From the NCBI GenBank assembly GCA_017438285.1, contig JAFRVY010000059.1:1-58916 (forward strand): a stretch of 58,916 nucleotides of DNA, read 5' to 3'. The translations under genes were made by a program, and so were the position numbers. The DNA comes from Bacillota bacterium (GTDB lineage Bacteria > Bacillota > Clostridia > Peptostreptococcales > Anaerovoracaceae). This document shows positions 1 through 8,385 of this stretch, one piece after another (within the stretch, counting starts at the first letter, position 1; each line of letters begins with the position of its first letter). Below the pieces are notes generated by a model. That model did not search any database. It saw only the letters and a program-made list of their open reading frames with translations, and was not told where the DNA came from.

Positions 1-312
1 GATAGCGGACACGATCTGGTTTTCCGGATTCTGGAATACCATGGCGACTTTCTGACGCACCTTCCAGATGTTTTCGGCATCAGAAATATCCATGCCGTCA
101 ACCAGCATGGATCCTTCTGTAGGCGTCAGAATCGCATTCATATTCTTTGCAAGCGTGGACTTGCCGGAACCGTTCTGTCCGATGATCGCCGTGAACTTAC
201 CTTTTTCGATGGTGAAGTCAACGCCGTCCAGCGCCCGTTTCTTTATGAAGTTTCCGTTTTCATCGGTTTTGATGTAGTCGTAGACCAGGCCTTTTGCTTC
301 GATAAAAAACAT
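1..312 (-). CDS. Energy-coupling factor (ECF) transporter ATPase, partial (C-terminus outside window)
   Basis: Only the N-terminal 104 residues are present; the gene runs off the left edge. The ATG at 312 follows the aroD stop by nine bases. Visible are a Walker A GQNGSGKST near residue 40 and the Q-loop FQNPENQIV, which is the form typical of the EcfA/CbiO ATPases that energise vitamin and cofactor uptake. The S component encoded two genes upstream on the same strand and this ATPase suggest one ECF transport operon, with aroD caught between them. Family assignment is firm; the substrate cannot be told. Confidence 0.85.
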   Translation of the reverse strand, partial: MFFIEAKGLVYDYIKTDENGNFIKKRALDGVDFTIEKGKFTAIIGQNGSGKSTLAKNMNAILTPTEGSMLVDGMDISDAENIWKVRQKVAMVFQNPENQIVSAI

Positions 313-321
313 TTCTAAAAA

Positions 322-1128
322 TTACTTCTCTGTATAGTAGTCGTCAAGGAGTCTGTTTACTGTCTGCACGTTCATCTGCCCGTTGGCAGTTCCCTCTCCC
401 AGAGATGCGAAGGTGATAACGGAGCCGTACTGTCCGCCGAAGATCCTGGTTACCAAACCATACTTGCCCATGGCGATGAAGATGACCGGATCGCTCTCGT
501 CCTGAGTCAGCATGTGGCAGCACTTGATCATTTCGATGGATTCCTTCTTATTGTGGGCAAAGGCCGCGATCTTGGCGATGTCCGCATCCAGATCACGCAT
601 GACGGAAACGATATTCACGATCTCCTCGCGTCTCGGCATGGCTTTGAAATCATGATAGGACATGATGACTCTGCCGCCGAAGCTGTGGATGTCATTGACG
701 TGCTCCAGGAGGTCTTCGCGGACCAGCATGTTGTTGTCGTCAAAGAGTTCAACATCGACGAAGGTGGCCAGTTTCGCCTGCACGGCCAGGCAGTTCAGAT
801 CGTAGACCTGTTCCTTGCTGAGGGTGCCTCTGCCGCCCTGGCTTTTGCTCCTGATGGTAAAGATGACGGGCATGCCGTCCGTCTCGTATTCGATGTCGTC
901 GAGTATCCTGATGACCTCGACCTGGATGTCGTCGCTTCTCAGTTTCGCGTCGACATCGTCCTTGTTTTCGAGATAATAATCAGCGCGCCATTCGAGGATA
1001 TCGCATGGCGCTTCTTTTGCAGCTTTGCACTGCTCTATGATTTCTTCGTGTGTCGTCCCGGTGATGGAAACGGCGACCTTCGGTCTGCCGATATCCAGTT
1101 CCACCTTGCCGGCGATCATTCTATTCAT
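322..1128 (-). CDS. aroD: Type I 3-dehydroquinate dehydratase
   Basis: Class I enzyme that removes water from 3-dehydroquinate to give 3-dehydroshikimate through a Schiff base, in the cytoplasm. The 268 residues are close to the usual ~252. Recognisable motifs are EWRAD near residue 46, the catalytic histidine in SYHDF, the Schiff-base lysine in DIAKIA, and the C-terminal substrate loop AMGKYG plus TFASLGEGTANGQ. The ATG at 1128 overlaps the stop of the upstream ECF S component by eight bases and has GGAGAGAG upstream. It lies between an S component and an ECF ATPase with no other shikimate genes, so a catabolic or salvage role (quinate/dehydroquinate) is as possible as aromatic biosynthesis. 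Confidence 0.9.
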   Translation of the reverse strand: MNRMIAGKVELDIGRPKVAVSITGTTHEEIIEQCKAAKEAPCDILEWRADYYLENKDDVDAKLRSDDIQVEVIRILDDIEYETDGMPVIFTIRSKSQGGRGTLSKEQVYDLNCLAVQAKLATFVDVELFDDNNMLVREDLLEHVNDIHSFGGRVIMSYHDFKAMPRREEIVNIVSVMRDLDADIAKIAAFAHNKKESIEMIKCCHMLTQDESDPVIFIAMGKYGLVTRIFGGQYGSVITFASLGEGTANGQMNVQTVNRLLDDYYTEK

Positions 1129-1693
1129 GTCTTAAACTCTCTCTCCTGTAAATGAAATACTTTCTGAATGAAGTCTTCTTGAGGCTCTCGGTGAGAACCA
1201 GCGCCAGCGCAATTCCGACGCAGAACTGTCCGATGTTCCACGGTACACCCAGGCCTGCAACGACCCAGTTTCCGTACATGACGCCTTCGGCAATAAAGTA
1301 GCCGAAGACCATAAACATCCCTGCGGCAATCATAGCACATGTCTCAAGGACCGTAAACTTCTTTTCCGAAAGATCGTTTCTCTTGCAAAGGCTGCAGATG
1401 AGGAGTCCTGCGATGATGGCCATTCCGCCTTTGATGCAGAATGTCCACGGCGCCCACATGGCGAAGCCGCCGACGATGTCGCCCAGCATGCTTCCCAGAG
1501 CCGCCGCGATGGCTCCATACCTTACGCCCAGCACGAGGATTCCTATGAAAATAATGGCGTCGCTCAGATTCAGATACCCCTGGGTGAATGGGATCGGAAT
1601 TCGCAACAGAAAAATCGCTACCATTATCATACACATTGTCATGGCAGTCATAACCAGCTTGGATGTTCTCGAGGTCTCAAAATTTGTCTGCAT
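1121..1693 (-). CDS. ECF transporter S component, substrate unknown
   Basis: A 190-residue, strongly hydrophobic protein with about five or six membrane segments. The N-terminal motif around LNLSDAIIFIG and the GDIVGG..WAPWTFCIKGG loop are typical of ECF substrate-capture (S) subunits of the DUF3816-like group. ATG with an AAAGGAG site. It is the first gene of an operon with aroD and an ECF ATPase, and is divergent from the MocR-type regulator. The substrate is not readable from sequence; the linkage to aroD hints at a cyclic carboxylate or an aromatic compound, which is inference only. Confidence 0.8.
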   Translation of the reverse strand: MQTNFETSRTSKLVMTAMTMCMIMVAIFLLRIPIPFTQGYLNLSDAIIFIGILVLGVRYGAIAAALGSMLGDIVGGFAMWAPWTFCIKGGMAIIAGLLICSLCKRNDLSEKKFTVLETCAMIAAGMFMVFGYFIAEGVMYGNWVVAGLGVPWNIGQFCVGIALALVLTESLKKTSFRKYFIYRRESLRHE

Positions 1694-1809
1694 ATTTAAG
1701 TCTCCTTTTCAAGTGATTCTGTTTGCTGTATACTATGATAAACGATTATTGTATATAGTTAAATAGACAAAAAAATATATTTTTATAAGTACAGTAAGGA
1801 GAATGCCCT
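1694..1809. promoter_or_regulatory. Divergent control region with TGTATA direct repeat
   Basis: AT-rich 116-bp region between the ECF S component (minus) and the MocR-type regulator (plus). The motif TGTATA occurs at 1727-1732 and again at 1750-1755, 23 bases apart and in the same orientation. MocR-family proteins often bind such direct repeats, so this is the likely operator for the adjacent regulator. No experiment supports this. Confidence 0.35.
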
Positions 1810-3216
1810 ATGAAAGCACTCGTCCCGGTCTTTGACGACAGCCGTCAGAGCCCATACTACATACAGTTGTACGATTATATCAAGCAGGCGATCCTCGCCG
1901 GCGAAATAGCCGAGGGAGAGAAACTCCCATCCCTCAGAAACCTTGCAAAATCAACGGGGTTGAGCATCACGACCATCGAGCAGTCCTACAACCAGCTTCT
2001 TGTGGAGGGCTATATCTACAGCCGGGCCCAATCGGGCTACTATGTGAGCCGCGTCTACCTGGCCAGCAGCAAAGCTGTACCCGAAACTCCGGAAGTTTTG
2101 ACGCAAAAAGTGTCCACGCTGGAGGAAGCTGTCGATACGGAGTCCCTCCATATGCAGTTCGACAGGGAATGCTTTGACTTCAACAAATGGAAAAAATGCA
2201 TGAACAAGGTGCTGACAGAATTTTCGCCCGCACTTTTCTTCGAGGGTGACCCGCAGGGCGAGCGCGGTCTGCGCGTCGAGATCTCCAAATACCTCTACCT
2301 CTCCCGCGGCGTCTCCTGCGATCCGGACCAGATCTTTATCGGTGCCGGCACCCAGCAGATCACGAACCTGCTGGCGACTTTTCTCCGGAAGCTGTCCATC
2401 AATCACGTAGCCGTGGAGAATCCGGGCTATCTGCCTGTCCGCAACACCTTCCGCGACAGAGGCTTCGCGCTTACGCCGGTGCGCGCTGCCGCCGACGGGC
2501 TCGTCATCGAAAAACTCCCCGCCAACATCCGTACCGCAGCCTACGTCAGTCCATCCAACAACGCCTTCACCGGTTCGGTCATGCCGATCGGACGTAGGTA
2601 TGAACTGCTCAACTGGGCCGAGGAAAACGACAGTTTCATCATCGAAGACGATTACGACAGTGAGCTGCGGTATTTCGGCAGACCGATTCCGGCTCTGAAA
2701 AGTCTGGACAAAGGCGGCCGCGTCATTTACCTCGGTTCCTTTTCCAGTACGCTCTTCGCTGCGGTCAGGATCAGTTACATGGTACTCCCGGAAGCCTTTG
2801 CGAAGGCCTTTCGCTCCATCGTCAAAGACTACTCCCAGACGTGTTCCAAGACGGAGCAGTTGACGCTGGCTATGTTCATGGAGACCGGTTTCTATCAGAC
2901 ACATATCAAGAAACTTCGAAAGCTCTATGCCCAAAAGCTGGGCAAGACGACAGAGGTCTTCGAAAAAAGCGCGTCCGATTTCGTTACGGTCAGGAACGCG
3001 TCATCGGGAATCAATATCCCGCTTCACGTCACGTCCGCCAAGACTGGCGCGCAATTAGAAAAGGAAGCCCTGTCATTAGGACTTCCCTGTATGATCTTAA
3101 GCAGTTCGTCAAGCAAGAAAGGTCATGAGACCAATTTGATACTCTATTATAATCAGATTCCGCTCGGCGATATCGATTCCGTGTTATCAGGACTCATCGC
3201 TCTTTGGAGGAGCTGA
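1810..3216 (+). CDS. MocR-type GntR/aminotransferase-like regulator lacking the PLP lysine
   Basis: 468 residues: a winged-helix GntR DNA-binding domain (about 10-80) joined to a fold-type I aminotransferase-like domain (about 110-465). The layout is that of PdxR/TauR/GabR. The PLP-site acidic motif EDDYDSELRY (279-288) is present. The segment that should read SFSKT, with the lysine that forms the internal aldimine, reads GSFSSTLF, so residue 313 is serine (codon agt). The usual SPSHQ..PTG loop is also changed to SPSNNAFTG. The protein may bind PLP non-covalently, bind a PLP adduct, or sense another ligand. It is divergent from the ECF operon and probably regulates it. ATG with AAGGAG. Confidence 0.88.
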   Translation: MKALVPVFDDSRQSPYYIQLYDYIKQAILAGEIAEGEKLPSLRNLAKSTGLSITTIEQSYNQLLVEGYIYSRAQSGYYVSRVYLASSKAVPETPEVLTQKVSTLEEAVDTESLHMQFDRECFDFNKWKKCMNKVLTEFSPALFFEGDPQGERGLRVEISKYLYLSRGVSCDPDQIFIGAGTQQITNLLATFLRKLSINHVAVENPGYLPVRNTFRDRGFALTPVRAAADGLVIEKLPANIRTAAYVSPSNNAFTGSVMPIGRRYELLNWAEENDSFIIEDDYDSELRYFGRPIPALKSLDKGGRVIYLGSFSSTLFAAVRISYMVLPEAFAKAFRSIVKDYSQTCSKTEQLTLAMFMETGFYQTHIKKLRKLYAQKLGKTTEVFEKSASDFVTVRNASSGINIPLHVTSAKTGAQLEKEALSLGLPCMILSSSSSKKGHETNLILYYNQIPLGDIDSVLSGLIALWRS

Positions 3217-5919
3217 GTCAGACTCCGCATCAGCAATTTCCGTATCGGATGGGATCGCCGTAGACTCTGCAGTGGATTCGGCCTGCTCTTTTTTGCGGCC
3301 GCAGACTCTCACAAGAGTCTCTCTGATTCTGTCACCGAAAAGGATGAGCGCCGCCAACAGGAGAATCGCAAGAATCGTCAAGCCCACTCCGGCGAGGAAT
3401 CCCTGCGGCATGAACTTCATCTCGATTTCGTGAACGCCTTCTCCGAGAGATATGGAAATCATAGCATTGTCGATCAGATTGAAAGTGCGCTTCTCGTGTC
3501 CATCCACATAAACTTTCCAGCCCTCATCATAAGCAATCGATGTGGCAAGCGTACCGCCGTTTCCCGCATCGACCGTTCCCTTGAGATAGGTGTCGCCGAA
3601 TTCCGTCACGTCCAAAGTGCTTGCCGACAGGATGGAATACGCCTTATCCCATTCGTTCTGATCAAGATAGTAGAAGTATGCTGTAATGTCTCCGCTCTTT
3701 CCCTTTTCCAGGGTGATTTCTATATTGAGATCCTCACCTTCTTTGAGGACACCGACATTGACGATACCGCTGTAATTCTCATCGATCTCATCTCTGTCCA
3801 CTGAGTCACCCTTTTGATACACGATGGTTTCCGCAGATGGACAATCAACGAAGACATAGTATTTCTGTGTCGCTTCCGCTGTGACGGAAAGCTTCGCTTC
3901 ACATTCTCCGGCGGCATCCACGATTTCCGCATGATAATCGCAGAAAGAATCATTTGTAAAGACTCCGTTTGTTCCCGAAATGTCATACTCTCCCGCAGGA
4001 ATCAGCACGTCACTGCATCGGTTATCCGTCGCCAAACGCACATACTCGTTCAGATTGTCAAACGGATTGAAGCTTGCGGCACTGAACGTGTTGATCGAAT
4101 CGCTCGCCATATAACCGACCGCGAGCGGATACTTACTTTCATAGAGACCGCTATCCTCGTTTTCCCTGACTTTCTTGAAATCAGGATCCCTGAAATTGTC
4201 ATACTTGGAGAGCATATATTTGATATTGAACAGTGCGTTTGTAACCGGATTCGTCGGCACATAAACACTTCTATTTCCGTTTTCCTCTGCTTCCAGTCCC
4301 ATAGACTGCATAAATCCGCTGGTCGTCGTCCGCATAGATGAAGCAAACTGCGACAGACCTTTGTAATGGAGTCTTGCCGGCTCGTTGATCGTCAGCGCGT
4401 CGTCTATTTCCACGCGGGCGAATTCGCCGCGCGTATCCTCGAGGAGTTCCTCCATACTTGCCATATTCTCATCATATGTTTCCTTCGTCGTGTGTCCGAC
4501 CGTTTCGGTGTCGTAGATCGCCGCAAAGGACATCTCGGCTACGACCAAAAAGAGCAGTATATACTTCATTGCCCTGAAACTGAAGAAGCCTCTCCTGTAG
4601 GCAAGGAAAAGGGCTGAGAAGAGAGCAAGCCAAAGAACACCTATATAGAAATACATGTTGTGATCATCAACGATGTCCTTCATGAGCTTTTGCGCCATGA
4701 GGTAGTAGATCAGACCGGCACCAAAAACAATGCCGAAGAATCTGCCGTTGATGTCATCGATCCGTCGGAACGTCTTATACGCCACAAAGATGAGCAGGAA
4801 GCAGACCATGAAGGAATATCTGAACGGCAGCATGTTCGGATAGTGGAATCCATGCCAGATGTAATCCAGGACATTGACGTTCAGACTCAGGAACAGGAAT
4901 ACCAGCAGAAGTGTATTCGCTACTTTCTCTCTGATGTTGATCTGTCGGCAGCCGAAGTAGAAGACGAACATGATCAGTACGGCCATGCCGCAGTAAATGT
5001 TCGGCAGTCCTTCAAGGTATGACAGCTTCGCATTCGGGAGCAGCTGGTTGACTACCTCGATTGCATCCTTGTAGAAGTACGTGTCTTCCGGGAATGTCGA
5101 ATCCATGACGCTGGCGTGCTTCATACTGTAGTAAGTCGGAAGCAGCATGAATGCGCTCATGGCCAGACCGATGGCTGAGTAAACAGCCACGCGTCCCGTC
5201 GTTATAACAAATCCTTTCACGCGTCCGATGCGTGATCGTTCGAAGTAATATGTCAGGTAGTAGAGCAGCAGGAAGATGCAGACCGTAATGGCAATGTAAT
5301 AATTGACGACTACTATGAGCGCCAGAGTAACCGCATAGAGCACTCCCTTGCCGCCATCTGTCAGACGCCTGAGTCCCAGTATGCAGAGCGGCAGCAGAGC
5401 CACCGCATCCATCCACATGACGTTCCAGTAATAGGCCATCACATATGCGTTGAGCGCATAGAGAGTGGAAAAAGCAAGCGTTGCAATGTCGGCCGGAACT
5501 CTGATCGCAGGTCTGCATGATACGTCGTTTGCCGGGCACTCACTCTTCAGGAAAATGTACATAAATGCACCCGCAAGACCAATCTTGATCAGCAGGACGA
5601 AAGTGATTCCTTCCATGATGTATTTCCCCGGGAAGAGGAAAAGAATCAGATTGAGCGGTGTGCCGGCCTGATAGGCGATAATGTTCCAGAAGTTGCATCC
5701 GCCCAGTCCGTTCCACGTAAAGAAGAGACTTCCGCCGTGATGCAGTTTGTACTGCAGCTCACTGATGAGCGGAAGGTATTGATGATACAGATCTATGACT
5801 GCAATCTGTTCTCCGCCGAACGGAAATATACCATGAACAGCAAAAGCTGCCGTCATGATCAATATCGGCAGAAAGAACGCCGCCAGTATGAACTTATACT
5901 TCAATATCTTTGTTTTCAA
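3187..5919 (-). CDS. YfhO family multi-pass membrane protein (GT-C type glycosyltransferase)
   Basis: A large membrane protein with many hydrophobic segments in its first ~500 residues, an extracytoplasmic region of ~350 residues, a last membrane segment near the end and a charged tail. This matches the YfhO family, which in Bacillus is paired with CsbB to glycosylate lipoteichoic acid from a lipid-linked sugar. The open frame extends back to a GTG at 5994, but that would overlap the upstream glycosyltransferase by 101 bases. A TTG at 5919, 13 bases after GGAGAG, gives a proper signal-anchor start and a 26-base overlap, so I chose it. The 3' end overlaps the convergent MocR-type gene by 30 bases. 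Confidence 0.8.
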   Translation of the reverse strand: MKTKILKYKFILAAFFLPILIMTAAFAVHGIFPFGGEQIAVIDLYHQYLPLISELQYKLHHGGSLFFTWNGLGGCNFWNIIAYQAGTPLNLILFLFPGKYIMEGITFVLLIKIGLAGAFMYIFLKSECPANDVSCRPAIRVPADIATLAFSTLYALNAYVMAYYWNVMWMDAVALLPLCILGLRRLTDGGKGVLYAVTLALIVVVNYYIAITVCIFLLLYYLTYYFERSRIGRVKGFVITTGRVAVYSAIGLAMSAFMLLPTYYSMKHASVMDSTFPEDTYFYKDAIEVVNQLLPNAKLSYLEGLPNIYCGMAVLIMFVFYFGCRQINIREKVANTLLLVFLFLSLNVNVLDYIWHGFHYPNMLPFRYSFMVCFLLIFVAYKTFRRIDDINGRFFGIVFGAGLIYYLMAQKLMKDIVDDHNMYFYIGVLWLALFSALFLAYRRGFFSFRAMKYILLFLVVAEMSFAAIYDTETVGHTTKETYDENMASMEELLEDTRGEFARVEIDDALTINEPARLHYKGLSQFASSMRTTTSGFMQSMGLEAEENGNRSVYVPTNPVTNALFNIKYMLSKYDNFRDPDFKKVRENEDSGLYESKYPLAVGYMASDSINTFSAASFNPFDNLNEYVRLATDNRCSDVLIPAGEYDISGTNGVFTNDSFCDYHAEIVDAAGECEAKLSVTAEATQKYYVFVDCPSAETIVYQKGDSVDRDEIDENYSGIVNVGVLKEGEDLNIEITLEKGKSGDITAYFYYLDQNEWDKAYSILSASTLDVTEFGDTYLKGTVDAGNGGTLATSIAYDEGWKVYVDGHEKRTFNLIDNAMISISLGEGVHEIEMKFMPQGFLAGVGLTILAILLLAALILFGDRIRETLVRVCGRKKEQAESTAESTAIPSDTEIADAESDSAPPKSDES

Positions 5920-6871
5920 GGTTTTCGGTTCTCTCCGCAATAATGAATCTAGGTCTTCCTTTAACCTCCATATATATCTTGCCGATGTACTCACCTAAGA
6001 CGCCAATGCCCAGAAGCTGGATCCCGGCCATGAAGCAGACGACGCACATCAGCGATGCGTATCCTGATACTGTGTTGCCGCAGAAGTAGTCAACGATCGT
6101 CCAGATGATTCCGATGATACTGATGATCGAGACGACGAAGCCCAGAATGGTGAAGGCTCGGACCGGTTTGATCGAAAAACTGGTGATTCCGTCCAGGGCG
6201 AAACTCATCATCTTGCCCGTTGAGTACTTGGTCTTACCTGCCACTCTCTTGGTCACATCGTATTCGACTTTCGAACTTTTGAATCCGACCAGCGGGAACA
6301 GGCCCCGCAGGAAGATGTTGACTTCTTCGAAATCTCTGAATTCATCGAGAACTCTCCTGCTGACCAATCTGTAATCCGCGTGGTTGTATATGATCTCGGC
6401 TCCCATGAGCCTGACGAATTTATAGAACAGAGACGAACTGTGCCGCTTGAAGAAAGAATCGGACTTGCGGTCTCGGCGGACGCCGTAGACGATTTCGCTG
6501 CCAGCCATATACTCATCGATCATCCTCTCCATGGCTGCCAGTTCGTTTTGCCCATCGCAATCCGTAGTGATCACGATATCGCTCATCTCTCTTGCTTCCA
6601 AAAGACCGGCAAGCAGCGCACTTTGCTGGCCGCGGTTACGGCTCTGCATGATACCTTTAATCGCATTATTCGATCTGGAAAGGTCGCATATGATCTGCCA
6701 CGTATCGTCCTGTGAACCATCATCCACGAACAGGATGAAACTGCCCTCAGCAACCTTGCCGATGGCGATGAGTCTGTCCAGTTCATCAGCAAACACAGGG
6801 GCTGTGACCGGAAGCACTTCCCCTTCGTTGTAACACGGTATTACGATGCCGAGTACGGGTCGTTTGTTCAT
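5894..6871 (-). CDS. CsbB/GtrB-like family 2 polyprenyl-phosphate glycosyltransferase
   Basis: 325 residues. The GT2 catalytic domain shows IPCYNEGEVLP, VDDGSQDDTW, the metal-binding TTDCDGQNE and the ADYRLVSRRVL motif. Two C-terminal membrane segments follow (about 235-258 and 270-295). This is the DPM1/CsbB/GtrB architecture that loads a sugar onto undecaprenyl phosphate at the inner face of the membrane. ATG with AAGGGAA upstream. The next gene on the strand encodes a YfhO-like protein, so the two probably make and then transfer the lipid-linked sugar to a cell-surface polymer. The flippase (GtcA type) expected in such systems is not here. Confidence 0.87.
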   Translation of the reverse strand: MNKRPVLGIVIPCYNEGEVLPVTAPVFADELDRLIAIGKVAEGSFILFVDDGSQDDTWQIICDLSRSNNAIKGIMQSRNRGQQSALLAGLLEAREMSDIVITTDCDGQNELAAMERMIDEYMAGSEIVYGVRRDRKSDSFFKRHSSSLFYKFVRLMGAEIIYNHADYRLVSRRVLDEFRDFEEVNIFLRGLFPLVGFKSSKVEYDVTKRVAGKTKYSTGKMMSFALDGITSFSIKPVRAFTILGFVVSIISIIGIIWTIVDYFCGNTVSGYASLMCVVCFMAGIQLLGIGVLGEYIGKIYMEVKGRPRFIIAERTENLENKDIEV

Positions 6872-6939
6872 ATGTTTTCCCTTTCTTTATGCTAGGTTTT
6901 TAGTTTATCACATATTATGTAAGATTTCTACAATCAAAA

Positions 6940-6965
6940 GGGCCGCTGCCTTGTGGCAGCGGCCC
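6940..6965 (-). terminator. Rho-independent terminator after saccharopine dehydrogenase family gene
   Basis: Perfect 11-bp stem GGGCCGCTGCC / GGCAGCGGCCC with a four-base loop, followed on the minus strand by TTTTGATT. It lies just after the stop of the gene at 6989. Confidence 0.9.
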
Positions 6966-6988
6966 GGATGCTCGCGTCAAGCCTTTGC

Positions 6989-8275
6989 TTATTTGCTTAC
7001 TGCAGCGAGGAATGCCTTTTCTGAAAGTTCATCAGCATACTCGGAATCCATTTCCTTGATTCCAGCCGGGAATTCATACTTAGCAAGTCTCTCTACGAAT
7101 GGATCTGGATCGAAGTGCTCTGGACCCCAAGCGCCCGGCTCGTTCCAGATGCCCTTTGCGATAAGTTCCATCATGATGACAGGACCTACTGCAGTCTGAG
7201 CAACTACTGAGTTAGTAGTGTACTTCTTGATGCATTCCTGGTTGTCTGCTACCTGATACAGGTAAACTGATCTGTACTTACCGTCCTTCCAGCCGGTTAC
7301 CCAGGTACCTGCGCAGCCTTTGCCTGTCATTTCGTCAGTTGCGCCAACCGGTGAAGGGATGACCTTGCAGACGAAGTCTCTAGGAGTGATCTCGCTGTCT
7401 CCAACCTTGATCTTGTCTCTCTTGTTGTCAAGACCCCATCCATGGAGTGTCAGCAGCTTAGCTCTGAATTCTCTAGGTACGCCATACTTGAATGTAACTC
7501 TGTTGCAGTCGATTTCTCTAGGTACGAGGAGTACTTCTTCGTGCTCTACGTTAACTACTTCCACGTCGCCGATTCCACCAGGGAAGTTGAAGATCTCAGG
7601 CTCTGAGAATGGTTCTGTGCAGAACCAGTGTCCTTCAGGATGTTCTTCGTTCTTTTCCCAGATTACAGGTGGCTGCAGACATTCTTCGATGGTAGTCCAT
7701 ACTGAGAATCCGAAGTCTGAATCAGTGTTGCCGTAGTTGTCGCCGTCACGTACATCTACTCTGTCGATCTTGTCGAAGAGATGTACTGCCGCGTACTTGG
7801 CGAATACGTCAGCCATACCTGGCTCTACGCCGGAACCGCATACAGCGATCTTTCCGGAAGCTTCCCATTCCTTCTGCTTAGCAAACTGATAGTCACCCAG
7901 CTTGATGTAAGGAAGTTCATAAGGCTTTTCAGGGTGCTCCGTACCAAGTGTCATTGCACAGTCGAGGTATCCGATTCCCAGTGCCAGACAAGTGTCGAAT
8001 ATTGTCTGGTTCATTCTAGGGTCGCATGCATTCATAGCGAAATCGCATCCGTGCTTTTCGACAGCAGCCTTGATGCTCTCTGGATCCATTGCATTGATCT
8101 GTTCCGGAACGAACTTGCCGCCGCCGCAGATCTCGTTAGCAACCTTCTCAGCTCTTGCCAGGTCATAGTCTGCTACGACTACTTTTTCTGCCCAGTCGCC
8201 TTCTGCTCCGGCTCTCTCGATGATCTTTGCAGCTGAAGTTCCTACTCCGCCAGCTCCAATAATAAGTAATTTCAT
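6989..8275 (-). CDS. Saccharopine dehydrogenase family protein (carboxynorspermidine synthase-like)
   Basis: NAD(P)-dependent reductase/dehydrogenase of the saccharopine dehydrogenase group. The N-terminal Rossmann motif reads IIGAGGVGTSAAK, and GSGVEPGMADVFAKY and RDGDNYG are typical of the carboxynorspermidine synthase-like branch. I place the start at the ATG at 8275 (428 residues), which has GGAGG six bases upstream; a longer frame to 8293 lacks a site. It is preceded by a good promoter and a 14-bp palindrome and followed by a strong terminator, so it is a single-gene unit. The role could be polyamine synthesis or lysine-related. The family is clear, the exact reaction is not. Confidence 0.8.
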   Translation of the reverse strand: MKLLIIGAGGVGTSAAKIIERAGAEGDWAEKVVVADYDLARAEKVANEICGGGKFVPEQINAMDPESIKAAVEKHGCDFAMNACDPRMNQTIFDTCLALGIGYLDCAMTLGTEHPEKPYELPYIKLGDYQFAKQKEWEASGKIAVCGSGVEPGMADVFAKYAAVHLFDKIDRVDVRDGDNYGNTDSDFGFSVWTTIEECLQPPVIWEKNEEHPEGHWFCTEPFSEPEIFNFPGGIGDVEVVNVEHEEVLLVPREIDCNRVTFKYGVPREFRAKLLTLHGWGLDNKRDKIKVGDSEITPRDFVCKVIPSPVGATDEMTGKGCAGTWVTGWKDGKYRSVYLYQVADNQECIKKYTTNSVVAQTAVGPVIMMELIAKGIWNEPGAWGPEHFDPDPFVERLAKYEFPAGIKEMDSEYADELSEKAFLAAVSK

Positions 8276-8294
8276 ACTGTACCTCCAAATCAAA

Positions 8295-8308
8295 ATTAGT
8301 TAACTAAT
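8295..8308. promoter_or_regulatory. Perfect 14-bp palindrome, candidate operator
   Basis: ATTAGTTAACTAAT sits between the -10 element and the ribosome binding site of the saccharopine dehydrogenase family gene. A repressor bound here would block transcription. The neighbouring AraC-type gene is one candidate binder, but a perfect palindrome fits a dimeric repressor better. Confidence 0.45.
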
Positions 8309-8331
8309 GATTTTTCGCTTTTTCTGTCTAA

Positions 8332-8360
8332 ATTGTATGACTTTTTCGACTATATTGCAA
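8332..8360 (-). promoter_or_regulatory. Sigma-70-type promoter of the saccharopine dehydrogenase family gene
   Basis: On the minus strand: TTGCAA (-35, 8355-8360), 17-base spacer, TACAAT (-10, 8332-8337). Confidence 0.65.
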
Positions 8361-8385
8361 TGAGCGGTTTGCTCAAAAACCGTAC

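Noticed and set aside
514-1155. Long plus-strand ORF opposite aroD
   Set aside because: Antisense shadow of a well-identified gene; no ribosome binding site and no recognisable protein.
1951-2934. 327-codon minus-strand ORF opposite the MocR-type regulator
   Set aside because: Antisense shadow; the plus-strand product has clear domains.
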